From NCBI RefSeq assembly GCF_027244095.1, contig NC_069657.1, positions 307,843,674 to 307,907,673 of the forward strand: a DNA stretch of 64,000 nucleotides. Direction: 5' to 3'. The position numbers and the translations under genes are program-made. This document shows, in pieces, positions 19,078 to 31,400 of this stretch. The stretch's first letter is position 1. The number at the start of each line of letters is the position of its first letter. This stretch comes from Hemicordylus capensis. Its lineage: Eukaryota > Chordata > Lepidosauria > Squamata > Cordylidae. The notes under the pieces were generated by a model, which saw only the letters and a program-made list of their open reading frames with translations, searched no databases and was not told the DNA's origin.

Positions 19078-20070
19078 AGTTGGGATATGTAGAATTATTA
19101 AAGTTCTTCATTGATACTGTTGTATTAGTTGGGTCTGCTGTTCGGTTGTTGTTTACACCTTGTAACTGTAGTTGGGATATGTGCAATGATTACTGTTCTT
19201 CATTGATTCTGTTGCTAATATGTTGCTAATTGATTCTGTTGCTAAAACGGCTAATATTATAATGCCCTTATATAAAACTTTGGTGCAACCACACTTGGAG
19301 TACTGCATACAATTCTGGTCACCACATCTAAAAAAGGACATTGTTGAACTGGAAAAGGTACAGAAGAGGGCAACCAAGATGATCAGGGGCCTAGAGCACC
19401 TTTCTTATGAGGCAAGACTACAACACCTGGGGCTTTTTAGTTTAGAAAAAAGACAACTGTGGGGAGACATGATAGAGGCCTATAAAATCATGCATGGTGT
19501 GGAGAAAGTGGATAGAGAGAAATTCTTCTCCCTCTCCCATAACACTAGAATCAGGGGTCATCCCATGAAATTGATTGCCAGCAAATCTAGGACCAACAAA
19601 CGGAAGTACTTTTTCATACAACGCATAATCCACTTGTGGAATTCTCTGCCATAAAATGTAGTGGCAGCCAACAACCTGGATGGCTTTAAGAAGGGTTTGG
19701 CTAACTTCATGGAGGAGAGGTCTATCAACGGCTACTAGTCGGACGGCTGTGGGCCACCTTCAGCCTCAAAAGCAGGATGCCTCTCAGTACCAGTTGCAGG
19801 GGAGTAATGGCAGGAGAGAGGGCATGCCCTCAACTCCTGCCTGTGGCTTCCAGCAGCATCTGGTGGGCCACTGTGTGAAACAAGATGCTGGACTAGATGG
19901 GCCTTGGGCCTGATACAGCAGGGCTGTTCTTATGTTGTATTAGTTGGGTCTGCTGTTCTGTTGTTTACACCTTGTAACTGCAGTTGGGATATGTGCAATG
20001 ATTACTGTCCTTCACTGATTCTGTTGTATTAGTTGGTTCTGTCGTTATTTGCACCTTGTAACTAGTTGGG
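19078..20070 (+). repeat. Tandem array of an 80-92 bp unit, split by a CR1
   Basis: Units begin GTTGGGATATGT and contain TTCTTCATTGAT, CTGTTGTATTAGTTGG and ACACCTTGTAACTG. One lies at 19078-19169. The second is cut at about 19244 and resumes at about 19932-19981. A third runs 19982-20062, followed by the start of a fourth. The CR1 at 19245-19931 therefore landed inside a pre-existing array. Confidence 0.7.
19243..19933 (+). mobile_element. CR1 LINE, 5'-truncated 3' end copy
   Basis: The frame 19220-19654 reads LYKTLVQPHLEYCIQFWSPH, KVQKRATKMIRGLEHL and RTNKRKYFFIQRIIHLWNSL, the C-terminus of CR1 ORF2. The 3' UTR ends GGGCTGTTCTTATG, matching the short TTCTTATG-type repeat tail of CR1 rather than poly(A). 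One stop falls just after NSLP. A very similar copy lies at 62972-63701. Confidence 0.9.
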
Positions 20071-20084
20071 ATAGTTAGCAGAGA

Positions 20085-20189
20085 CATTGGGCCAGGAGAA
20101 AGAGAGGAAAGCAGTGAGGGCGGCATTTTAAAATCTCGTCTCTGGGCCGTCTGCTGGAACAACCTTGCTCCAACCTTGCTACGCCCCTG
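20085..20189 (-). mobile_element. Terminal piece of a CAGGGGCGTAGCAAGG DNA transposon
   Basis: On the minus strand the end reads CAGGGGCGTAGCAAGGTTGG, then a segment with AGACGAGATTTTAAAATGCC. This is a terminal inverted repeat of hAT-like type. It could pair with the CAGGGGCGTAA end at 16580, but no target duplication adjoins both ends. Confidence 0.5.
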
Positions 20190-21095
20190 TAGACTTCATT
20201 ACAATGTTACTAAATCAATCAGCTGTAGACACCACACAGAGTGTTTTGACCTTCTTTCTAAGTGCAAAACTCGTGTATGTTGAATAACTTAAGGCAGGTG
20301 TTTTCTACTGTATCTGCAAATCTTGGTGTGACACAGACCTCTTGTCTGTTTCACCAGGAGTTTTGGTTCTGAGAATCTTTCTCGCTCAGGATTCCCACTC
20401 AGGCTTTTTACTCCAAACCCAGAGCATTGTCCAGTGCTCTACTGGCTTGTTACAGCCTCTGAACAGCAATTAACCAAGAATTTACACAGAATTTGAACAA
20501 TTCCCTTGTTCAGTCACCCACACAGAAACTCTGGCTCTGAGCGTTGTTCTTCTAACTCCATCCTCTCCTTCTAACCAGCTAACGGTCACCAACGGTCTCC
20601 AGTCAAAACCTCCTCACAACATTCCATGTGTGGTTGCTATGGCAATTCTTGCTTGTGTGTGTTCTCTCTCCCCCCACATTTCTTCACAAAGCCCAAGGGC
20701 CTCCAGATCCATGTGGACTGTGGAACCAGAGGTGGAGGAGTTTGAGGAGAAAGATTTTGCAAAAGCCTCCAGTGAAACTGTTGTTAGCCAAATGCGAGAA
20801 AGAGAGAGGCTGGATCCAAGATCTTTTGGGGGGTTAATTGACCCAGAACCATAATTTGTTCCAGCAGTTTCCTGAAACCAATGAAGCTCCAGTCATGGAG
20901 CCCCCGTTACTTTGCAGTGTGCTCCCCCCCCCGCCCCCGTTCTGGAGGACAGGGAAGAATACAAGAACTTGGGAGTCTCCAAAAAAGCTGTGTGCTAGCC
21001 CTGGAGGATATGTTAGCAGCCTAACAGCTTGTGATTCATTTGTACACTAGTGGGCCCGGGCACAGAGCATCTGTGCCTCAAGTGGGCCCGCCGCC
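20190..21095. other. Intergenic; nothing recognised
   Basis: An open frame at 20630-20854 (VEPEVEEFEEKDFAKASSET) shows no domain I recognise and may be chance or a decayed repeat ORF. Confidence 0.3.
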
Positions 21096-21099
21096 ACCG

Positions 21100-21427
21100 C
21101 AGTCATCCTTCCCCAATCATGAGGGTTTCGTTCCAGGAAAACCTCACAGTTGGCAACTTCGCGGCTGGAGAGCAACAGAAACGCACTGGAAACGGGTTGG
21201 GAAAAGACTGAAAAATACAGTTAAAAATAGAAAAAAATAACTCCCAAGCCTCAGAAATCACCCCGAGCCCTGGAAATTGCAAAAACAACCCCACCCCAAA
21301 TTACCCCAAAATCTCACCAAACTGCAGATACTTGGGTCACAGTTGGGGAGTGCCACAATTCCCCAGTTTAAATTTTAAGATACTTAAAACCATGATTGGG
21401 AAACCCACACTTGGCGAGGGATAACTG
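21100..21427 (-). mobile_element. Tigger/pogo-like MITE (copy 2)
   Basis: The right end GGGATAACTG is followed by TA. On the minus strand the element begins CAGTTATCCCTCGCCAA and continues GGGTTTCCCAATCATGGTTT, matching the element at 1782-2154. The left end is CAGTCATCC, and its flanking TA is lost. Confidence 0.6.
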
Positions 21428-21429
21428 TA

Positions 21430-22540
21430 CTGATATATGAATGTATTATCAGAAACAGTAAGGAGACAGCTGTGATGCAAGGACTTGAAACAAAGACTTT
21501 TACTGACCTTTCGCAAAGAGAAGTCTCTGCTACAGAAACATCGAGGGAGGATCAAATTTTCTCCACTTCTACACAGAAAGGGGCCAAAGATTCCCCCCAG
21601 TATTTCTTTTGTACCAGAGAGAGACTTGCATTTTGACCCAGGAGGACTTCAACCTGATGAACTTCCCCACGCAGTCAGTGTCTATCTGAAACCTGAACTG
21701 ATGCTGGCAGTATGCCACAGATTTTGCTAGCACCAGAGACATTCCAGGAGAAAGCCTTAAACACAGCATGGTGCATTAGTAGGAGTCATGAAGAGCTCTT
21801 GGCCTGTCCTACTGATGAGCAGCAGTAACTCAATGCAATTGGTTACTTGAGACCAGATGCTCCCTGCCTGCATTGCTGGCCTCACCCCTAGGCTGTAGCT
21901 CACTGGCACCATCCCTAACATCATCCCTCAGTCTTACCCTCTAACTCCAACCCTCTGCCCCCTTGCTGGTCTCCCTGCACTCTGCCCACCTGCTGCTGTT
22001 GTGGCTATAGCAATGACCCTCTCACCCATCCCATCCCATCCCATTACTCACTGCTGCTGCTGCTGCTTCCCCTGGCAAGACATCCTCCATTCAAGCAGCT
22101 CACAATGGACTATTATTGAAGGTGCTTGAATGGAAGAGATGTCTAAAAAGTGCACTGCTGGGGTGGCAGCAGTGGTGGCCACAGCAGAATGGAGATTATC
22201 AAGAGCAAATGCTGCTCTTGATAATCTCTGGGAGTAAGCATCCTTGAACATACTTCTTTCCAAGGCACAGCCCAGGGCCCTTTTTGTACACCATGTGGAT
22301 GTCTGTCTGCCACCTTCTCCTGTTCCAGTGAGTTGAAAGAGCCAGAAGGTCACTCTTTCAAAGAGGCTTATTCCTAGGTGGAGGAGTGCCCCCTTGCTTG
22401 GGCTGGAATGGAGCCCCTTGGTCAAAAAGGGAACCTGTCCATGAGCACAAATGCACAGTCTGCTCTGAAAGCACTTTCCCTCTGGGGATGTGGGTGTTGC
22501 ATGGTTTCTCTATCACCACTTGAGATACCATGTGGCAGCA
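21430..22540. other. Intergenic; contains one perfect hairpin, otherwise unassigned
   Basis: A 16-bp perfect hairpin with a 5-nt loop lies at 22192-22228 (GAGATTATCAAGAGCA arm). A CTG/CAG run sits at about 22051-22070. No ORF with homology is present. Confidence 0.35.
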
Positions 22541-22554
22541 AGGGATCTTGTAAG

Positions 22555-23107
22555 TAGTGATGTGCCCGGACCGGTTCGGAGGCCATTCTACAGGCCTCCG
22601 AACTAGTCCAGACAGGGGGAGGTCCAGTTCGGAACGATTGGGGTGGGGGATTCCATTAATGGCGGGGGGAGGGTTTGCTTACCCTTCCTGCGCTTTCCCC
22701 ACTCCAGTGCCGTATTTCCTTTACAAATCGGACGGCAGGATACCTCCCTGCCGCCCCTTTCCCCGCTGGCTCCTTGTTCTGTTCAAATCGGATGGCAGGA
22801 TACTTCCCTGCTGCCCCCTTCCCCGCTGGCTCCTTGTTCTGTTCAAAATAGGGCGGCAGGATACCTCCCTACCACCCATTTCCCTGCTTGGCTACAAAAG
22901 GCAAAGCACGCAAAAGGCTTCTTAAAGCCTTTTGCAGCCAAGCAGGGAAAGGGGCGGCAGGGAGGTATCCTGCCGCCCGATTTGTAAAGGAAATACGGGG
23001 CCGGAGTGGGGAAAGCACAAGAGGGATAAGTAAACCCTCCCCCGCCCTTAATGGAACCCCCCAACCCAGTGCCGGACCGCAGCTCCGCGGTTCCGTGCAC
23101 ACCCCTA
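22555..23107. mobile_element. hAT-like foldback MITE, TAGGGATGTGCAC family (copy 2)
   Basis: A 553-bp element is flanked by a perfect 8-bp duplication CTTGTAAG (22547-22554 and 23108-23115). The ends read TAGTGATGTGC and, inverted, TAGGGGTGTGCAC. Left and right halves are complementary over most of their length, closing on GCAAAAGGCTT/AAGCCTTTTGC near 22911-22936. The left half also contains three tandem copies of an about 60-bp unit (CGGCAGGATACCTCCCTGC). No transposase is present. Confidence 0.85.
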
Positions 23108-23115
23108 CTTGTAAG

Positions 23116-26100
23116 CCAGTTACTGCTGCTTGAGCAGCATCAGGTGCACACAGCCAGATTGCACCCCAGAAGACAGAAGGCCACTCTTTTGATTCATTCT
23201 GTCTTCTCTGGGTGACAGGGCAAGGCCTCCCCTGACCTCTCTAGAAACTGACTCACAATGCCATACTATGCATGTTTATTTGGAAATACACCCCACATTA
23301 TATCCAGTTAGGCTTATTCCTAAGTAAGCATGCTTGGAGTGCAATCTGGAAGGAACAGCACTGAGAGAGGACTTGAGGCTAGCATGCACTTCAGGCATCC
23401 CTCTGATTGAGAAGGGACAGGGCCGATTTTTTGGCAACTATCCTTGATTAAAATTATGGGTCCCTTACTGGGAGAGGGAAGATCCACCAGTAGCAAATTA
23501 TTGCTTTCATTAATATTTTTAATAATTAATTTTAATGTAATAATGTGCTAAAGTTGACTTCAGCCCCTGAATACCAAGTTATGGATGGTTCTGGCCCAAT
23601 GGGGCATTTGAGTTGTGCACTCCTGTACTAAATTATGTAGGTCTTGCCTCTAAGTAAGCATTGGGATGTCAGACAAGTCTTCCTTTCATTCTCCCTTCAC
23701 ACACAATAATCCAACATATTCAAATATTTAGATTAGGGTACTGGGGGACAGGTTATTAGGAGAATCTTTGGAAGTGTGTACTGTGCACCATTCCTGGTTT
23801 ATTTATTTAGCGAGCATATTTATACACTGCTCCAAACTAGTTAAGATGAAGAAAATTCTAGTGCTATGACTGAGTGGAGAAAGCAGAGTGTACAGTAAAG
23901 GACCCAGAACATTTTTTCCAAGTAATTTGCTTAGGACTGGAGTACCACACACTGGAGTACCACACTTCAGTCAGAAGTGGCATTTAGTCATTGCCATTAT
24001 GTGAGCTTGAAAGCTTTAAATAATGTTCCAGTGAACACTAGCTCTGACGTAAGGCACACAATCAGCACTGGAGTTCATTGGAACTTTATTTAAAGCTTTC
24101 AAACATATGTGCTTGCCAGGCTAAAATACAAAATAAGTGCTCAAGTGTTACCTAAGTCCTAAGCAAGTGACAAAATGGGACAATGTTTCTTGGAGCTTAT
24201 ATTCAATTATTTTAGCTAAAGCAAACACACCACACAATGTTCTTAAAAATCATTGCAAGTGTCCACTTGCTAGACCCAACTAACTTGAAAAACGAGTTGA
24301 ATGTTGGGATAACATAACACTAGCTTGAGCTATGAGAAACCAAATTCCTTTACTTTTGTCCAATTAAAAAAATAAGTCACTGTATGTTGTCATAGGTATT
24401 AAGAATAAAATCACCTTCAGTGTTTGCTTAGAAACCTTTTTACATATAAGCTCTTCACATGAAATTTAATGTTTGTGCTTTTCAGGATGTTTGCAGGTTT
24501 GGTTAATCCAGTTTAAGTTTATTCTCTGTGTCTCAAGCAAGGATTAGAGAGAATTTACATCTACATGAAAAGGACTAATTATATATGAGAGTTAAAGCAA
24601 CAATAGAAGGTGCCTTCAACTAGTTTTCTATTGAGAGGATTGGAGTAGAGAACTATTCTTTCTAATTTTCTGTTTGCTCATGAAAAGCTTTAGGATAAAA
24701 GAGAGGCAGATTCAAAAAAAAAAAAAAAAAAGCAAAAAAAAAGCAAAAAAAAAGCCAAGGTTTCTTGGACACCTCAAACCTGGGTTCTGGGACAGCTTTT
24801 GAGTATAGCTGTGATAAGGCCTTGAATTAGACTAAGCCCCTTATAATTACTTGTCATATAATACCCTCTGTAATCAAGTCTCATTTTATCTCAGCTATGT
24901 GTTTTTAATGCTTTACTAAATGTAATGAGAGTCAACTAGAATCTTAAGAGAAACATTGTCTCTCGAGTTCTTATTTTTGTGACTACAATACCGTAAGCAC
25001 ACAAACCTAGTGTATAATCAGGCTTGAAGCCCTGCACACTGCAGTTTCCTGATACAGCTGAAGACTAATCTAAATACTGGGGTGTGTGAGTAGTCATCTC
25101 ACTTGAGGCAAATGGCAACAATGGATCCCACAGCGGCTTCTCTCATTACACATTCTGTACATAACAATCCTTTGTTCTTAGCCACAGGTGAGGCCCCAAC
25201 TATACTATTTTAACAAAAGGCTGTGGCATGTACTTAAACAGGAAACAGATAGCTGAAGCACACAAGTCCTGGATTTAGACAGGAGCCATCTCACAGGGCT
25301 TGTTTAGCCAAGCCCTGTTCTCATTAGACAAGTAGTGCCAACAGAACCCTTTCCTGCTGGCTTTTCCTGAGAAGAGAGTGCAACCGGCTAGACTAGAAGA
25401 GAGGTTCTCAGATTGTGATCCATGGAACATCAGTAATCAGCAAGCTCCATCAAGGTGGTTCATGAGAAGGTTGAAGAACAGTGGAAGTAATTGTTTCTGT
25501 ACCTGCTTTTATTTTATACAAATTATGTGCTTTGATTTATAAAATAAAATTCTTATTAAGTTGTCTGCCGAGAGCAAGCAATTTGCAAGTTCTCCACAAT
25601 TTTTTAAAAAAGTGTGAGCTAGATTAGGGCTGGCTCACCAATGTCTTCCAAAAGGAGTTTTTCTGCTTACAAGTTGACTTATGGTTAAATAGTAGAATAT
25701 TCCAAGGTAAATGAGTAGTACAGACTACTAAAAAAAGTTAGCTTGTCATTCAAATCAAATGTTAGTATTGCTAGCTTATGTATTCATAAACGTATGCTAG
25801 GTGCATTTCAATCCAACATAAAAGATGAAGATTGTAGCTGACCTGGTACAATGCCCAAGTAACTAATAGGTGGATATACTCCCTTACATTACTGGTTATA
25901 GATTTGAGACAGCAGATGATGTAGCCTTGATTCCAGAGGTTGGGGAGGACAATCTAATATATACTAAATGTCAGACTTTTTCACAGCAGTTGAACTAGAC
26001 TCATTGACTTTAGGCTGCTTAAATTCTACTGACTTATATTAATTCAAGTACTTCGTATTTAGCTACTTAAGCAATACTAGAACTGTGATATGCAGCAGTC

Positions 26101-27095
26101 CTTCCCATCATTCCCTCAGCTTTCAACAGTGGGATACCATAATTAATATACTTCTGCTATACTGAATTAAGACATTCGCTGCTAAATTCACTGCAAATTA
26201 AAAAACACTTAACTAGTAGTATTGACCTTCAATTTGCTCATGATGGTAAATTTTACATTGTATGTATATGTACTTTGAAGAAAAAGGAAAGATGGTTTTT
26301 TTAAACATTCATTGTATATTAATGAGTTACTTTTCTGAAATGAAAGAGGATCCAGTGCGCTACCTATTTCATTGTCCCATTTATAAGAAGAGCCAAGAAA
26401 GAAATGTATTCAAGACCTTAAGAGTTTAATTATCACACTTTACAGAAGGCCAGGGGAAAAGAAGTGTTTTCTTCTCATAGACAAACGTGTGCATAACCGA
26501 TACGGGACAGATGTTCGCTAAAGTTGCTGAGAATCATACAACTAAGTTGATAGGGAAATTGCTGTTCCTTGTTTTAGAGAGCTGTGGTTTGGATCCAAGA
26601 ATAGCTTGCACAAATGGAAGAAGTCCTGTCACACAAGAGCAAAGGAAAGGTTCATTTTCTAAGGGTCCAGGAGCATATTCGGAGGTAAGCAGGGGAAACT
26701 GGTGGAAGTAACTTTTTCCTCTTCTTTTCCACAAAAGAACTTCCATTTGCACAAGTCATTCCAACTTAATGTGTGTCATTTTGACCCTTTTTAAATATTC
26801 CTTATTTATGTATGTAGATGTTTTCCCAACTGCAATGATTTTTGGTTGACACAGGAAGATATTTGACTGATGTACTTTTCTTTAGAAAGTACATTTTCTG
26901 TATCAACCATGAGACATCTCACAACTTTAGAGCTCCTTATAACTAGTTTTCTGATTCCAAAAAATTATAAGTAAATTATGCTGCAAACGATCTCTGCCAT
27001 AAATTAGAGTTTATATAGCAGCTTCCTGAATCTCTTTTCCAGTGTGACTGCCACTATAGATTGAGCTGCATTATATACACATTTCTGGTAATACT
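23116..27095. other. Long AT-rich intergenic stretch before TMEM30A
   Basis: I see no gene here. A TTTATTTATTTAGCGAGCAT piece at 23798-23850 resembles an inverted LINE 3' end. An A-rich run with GC interruptions (AAAAAAAAAGC units) lies at 24713-24756. The rest is unassigned AT-rich sequence. Confidence 0.4.
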
Positions 27096-27099
27096 ATGA

Positions 27100-27188
27100 T
27101 TTCATACACAAATGACAGTATTTATTCAATAGCAAATATTCAGATCAACAAGCCAATTTCACATAAAATAACCTCCATATACATAGCA

Positions 27189-27247
<59 letters not shown>

Positions 27248-28242
27248 CATTTAAATGGGTTCTTACAATTTGGACAGTTTTAATTGAAAATGTGCAAGAT
27301 GCAAAAATCCCCACTTATCCTACCACGGCAACTTTTAGGTTACTTTTGATGACCTCAAGTACTTGAGTTAAAGAGCTGAAACACCCTCCAGAGTAAGATT
27401 AATTATTCTCTCAAATTAGGAATACAAAAAGGTTTATGATTCGTTCCTAAAAGCCTTGCTTTTAACCTGAGAAAATAAAGTTTTGGGGCTAGCACACACA
27501 TTATACCTGGTTTAAGAATGGAACCTCTCCATTTCAGCTGGAGACATGCTTCTCCAGCTGGAGGTTCAGACCACACAAGTCATGTAGACTGTAAAGCAAG
27601 AGTTTTATATGCAGCTATTGATTCCATGTGGAAAGTAACTTTTGAAGTCATTGGTTAACAAGTAAGCTTTTTGTCACACTAGGTCACATGCCAGGAAAAA
27701 TTATGGGGAAATAATGTGAACATGTAGCTGGGCTCAATATAGAATGAACTGTACAGGTATAATATAATAAACATTTCAGCAGGAAAAGTAAAGCCCATGC
27801 GCACAATGCATCATGTGACAGAACACTAGAAAGTCCTCTTCTCCTTCCAACAGCACCAATGCACCTTACCTCCTTAAAATATTAACAGGCTACAGTGTCC
27901 TAAACACACTCTCGCCACACAGCCTATACACAGTATTGACTTATTACAAAGCACACAAACAAGAAGCAGATGCATTAGGTGAGGAAAGACTATATGCGCA
28001 TCATGGCACCTGTCCAGCAAGAGGCAAACCTCAACAATCCTCTCGTCAGCACTGTTTCTACTGCTAATTTTTATATCCATTATCTTCAAGTTAATCCACT
28101 GTAAGGGAAAGGAAGGCTTCAGATATACTTATGCATTCTGTGTCAGAAGCAACATTTACCAGGGTTAGAGCTTTCAAAAAGCTGTGTCCACTCTGGACTG
28201 GCCTTGATGCACATGCAGTACATGTGATTTGGAAGAATGGAA
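27100..28242 (-). other. TMEM30A: Likely TMEM30A 3' UTR
   Basis: The stretch beyond the stop codon is AT-rich and carries no recognisable repeat, as expected for a long 3' UTR. A minus-strand AATAAA at 27121-27126 is a candidate poly(A) signal. The end is uncertain and alternative ends are possible. Confidence 0.35.
27190..27245. repeat. (TA)n microsatellite
   Basis: About 27 uninterrupted TA dinucleotides, next to the likely 3' end of TMEM30A. Confidence 0.95.
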
Positions 28243-28436
28243 TTAATTGGGAATATCTGCACTATTGTTCCGATTTCCATATTTGTGATTAATGATAAGC
28301 AGCACTACTCCGAGAAAAAAGCAAATCGAGCCAACAGTCATGTAGGCAATTCCCAGAAATGGATTTTTGCCTCCCATCCATGAAATGGTGCTTAAGATCA
28401 TCCGTTTTCGTCCATCAAAGCTATGCACAGGATAAT
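28243..28436 (-). CDS. TMEM30A: TMEM30A coding exon 7 (C-terminus)
   Basis: This exon encodes residues 332-395: [20 protein letters not shown], the membrane-proximal MGGKNPFLG motif, the second membrane helix, and the cytoplasmic tail [16 protein letters not shown] before TAA. The acceptor is TGATTCAG. Confidence 0.95.
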
Positions 28437-31400
28437 CTGAATCAGATATAGGAAAAGCAACAAGTAGCAACCATGATAATGTTAACACAAACCACCCCAC
28501 TGGGCCAATCTCTGTAGAAAGGAGGCCGAAAGACATGCAGAATGGTGTTACTGGAAGAAAGTTAGCACAAGCATTTTCTCGGTTCTCTCCTCCTAGTTGC
28601 AGACCCCTGAGGCTCTTCCACCTCCTGCCTGCCAGAATCTCTTCATCAGCACCAATGCCAAGCACATCCCCTGCAACTCCTACTTCCCCATACGATACTG
28701 CTTAAATACAAAGACATTTGCCCTCCACACCCCTGCCAGCCTAAACTTCCAAGTTTCCTTTTCTACCAAGCTGAGGGCCATCATCATGCATTCCACATCC
28801 CTCCCACTTGGCTGCAAAATAGCAAAGTTTACCATTTCCACTGTCCTTGGCAGCTGTATTCCAAACTTTAATAAAAATGGGAGAGCCTGATCCTAAAGCT
28901 AAGAGAAGCACACATTGGTAGGTTCACCCCATTTGCCTTACTAAGGAACTGCTTCCTAGAGCTCACATCTGCAAGATGAGTAAACAAATCTGTGTAGAGT
29001 GTGGTGGGAGCAGGAACCTGCCTTGCGGTCCTAAAAGATAAGCCCTAACTTAAGTCTGGCATCCTCAAGAAAGAATCTTGGAATGGACTGAAGTATGCAA
29101 GCATATGTTCTACAAGCTTTAAATCAACTCTGCCCTAAAAACTAATCCCTGTACCAAGGAGATGCTGCGCACCATGCTATATGGCTTTTTGTAAAATCTC
29201 TCCGATTCTGCCTTAAACATTTAAAAGAAAGTACACAGATTTTTATTTACTTCCAGACCCTGCTATACAGCTGCCAGTTACCGATTTCATGAATTCAAAG
29301 CTTATGAAAAAAGTTCCTGATTACAGAGTTCCTTAGACCATTCAGTAAAGGATACTGTACTTTATTACCAAGGAATAATTTCCAGCTGGTAGAGTAGGAC
29401 GTAAGCTATCCTGCCTCTCTATGAGGCGATACAGCTTACGAAATGTGGGCAGCGCTGCAGTACGCATCCACACAATAAAGTCTTCATTGATGAACCCGTT
29501 GTTGTCTGGATCTTCCTCATCCAGCATATACACTGGACGGGGCCAGTTAATTGGTTTTGTTGTGCCTAAAAACAAAAAGGTATTCAAACATTGATAAAAG
29601 TGATTATTCCTTACGAACCATATTACTTTTTAAAAGAACAACTCTTCCTTGACTCTAGTCAAACCCGATGGTTTGTCACAATCCCCCTCCATGTTCCTAT
29701 GGGCACCTTAACTTGCAATTTCAACTTTTTAGACAATGAGTGAAAATGTAAAGCATCTTAACTCTCATCTCAAACTGAAGGTTTTTGGATTACTGAATTT
29801 CCAGGTGTTTTAAAAAGGGAGATCTGATTAGATGCTATGGGGAATAACTTCACCAACCCCCTCCACAATGTCCATAAATACATCTGGTAATTTTGTCAAG
29901 TGTCCAGGTCTGGCTCACAAATTTTGAGGTAGGCTCCCCGATCCAAAGAAAATATGTTAATGCCAGGTTTAAAATCAGTCTTCAAGACTACTTGCAATCT
30001 ACTTGCAAGATTACAAGTAGATTACAATACTGTGAAAATATAAAGCATCTTATCTCTCATCTCAAACCTAAGGTTTTTGGATTATTGAATGTTCAATTTG
30101 TGGTCCAGTAAGGTACCAAGATTTGTTCCACATGTCCTGCTGCCAAGCCTTGTCTCCTCCATCTTTTACTTCTGCATTTGGTTTTTCTTACACAAATGCA
30201 GGAACTAACATTTATCTCTGCTGAACTTCATCGTGTTGGTTTTAACCCAACGTTCAAGCCGGTCAGGATCATTTTGAACCTTGATTCTGTTTTCTAAAGT
30301 GTTAGCCTTCCCCCCAGCTTCATATCATCTGCAAACTAGATAGGAATTACTTTTACTCTCATCCACATCATGTATAAAAATGTTGAACAGCACAGGGCCC
30401 CAAACAGAACCCTCTGGCACTCCACTTGATACCTTCCCTCCAGGCTGATGTTCAGCCATTAATGACCACTTGATTGAGTAGGAGTGTTCAACCAGCAGTC
30501 AATCCACCCAATAGCTAGTCCACATCTTACTGTCTTGTCAACAATAATATCATGGGACATTTTAGCATATACTTTGCTGAAGTAAAGATACATACTGTAT
30601 ATCAGAGCTGCTCAACTTCAGCCCTCCTGTAGATGTTGGCCTACAACTCCCATAATTCCTGGCTATAGGCCACTGTGGCTGGGGATCATGTGAGTTGTAG
30701 TTCAAAAGCAGTTGGGGGGGGGCAAGTTGAGCAGGCCTGCTGTATATCCATGGCATTCCCATCATCTATTAAACTCAGAGCTATCAAAAAAGGAGTTAAT
30801 AGTCTGGCATGACTTGTCCTTGACAAATCCATGTTGATTCCTAGTAATTACCACATTCTTTTCTAAGTTATCACAGATTAACTGCTTAATAATCTGTTCT
30901 AGAATCTTGCCAGGCATCAACATCAAGCTTACTGGTCTTTTGTTTCCTGGATCAGATAGGGACATCATCTCCAGTCTTCCAGGACCGCATCTGTCCTTAA
31001 AATAATCTCTCAAAGCTTACAAATAAAGGCTCCAAGATCAGCTCTGCCTGTTCCTTCATCTGGCTGTAGAGCCTTAAACTCATTTACTGTAGCTAAGTGT
31101 TCTCTTACCATCCCTTTACATATCTTGAGCCATGATTCCCTCCTTGGTTAGTGCAACTGTTGCCGGGTTGGCCGACATTTCCATTGTGGATGAAGACAGA
31201 TGCAAGCTGGAAGTTAAGCAGCTCTGCCTTCTTTCTATTGCCCACTATTATTTCAGTATCTTCCCCAAGCAAGAGTCCTACCACTTCATCCCCCTTCTGC
31301 TTTATTCAACCATATTAAAAAAAACCCAAAACTTTGTTTATTTTTGGCATCCCTTGCAAGTCTATGCTCATTCTGAGCATTAGTCTTCCTGAAAATATTC

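Noticed and set aside
22557-23133. Pro/Arg-rich repeat-containing ORFs
   Set aside because: They are frames through a foldback MITE and its triplicated unit.
29342-29368. GTAATA donor ending TMEM30A exon 6 thirteen bases earlier
   Set aside because: It would break the frame into exon 7; the later GTATCC donor fits phase and human length.
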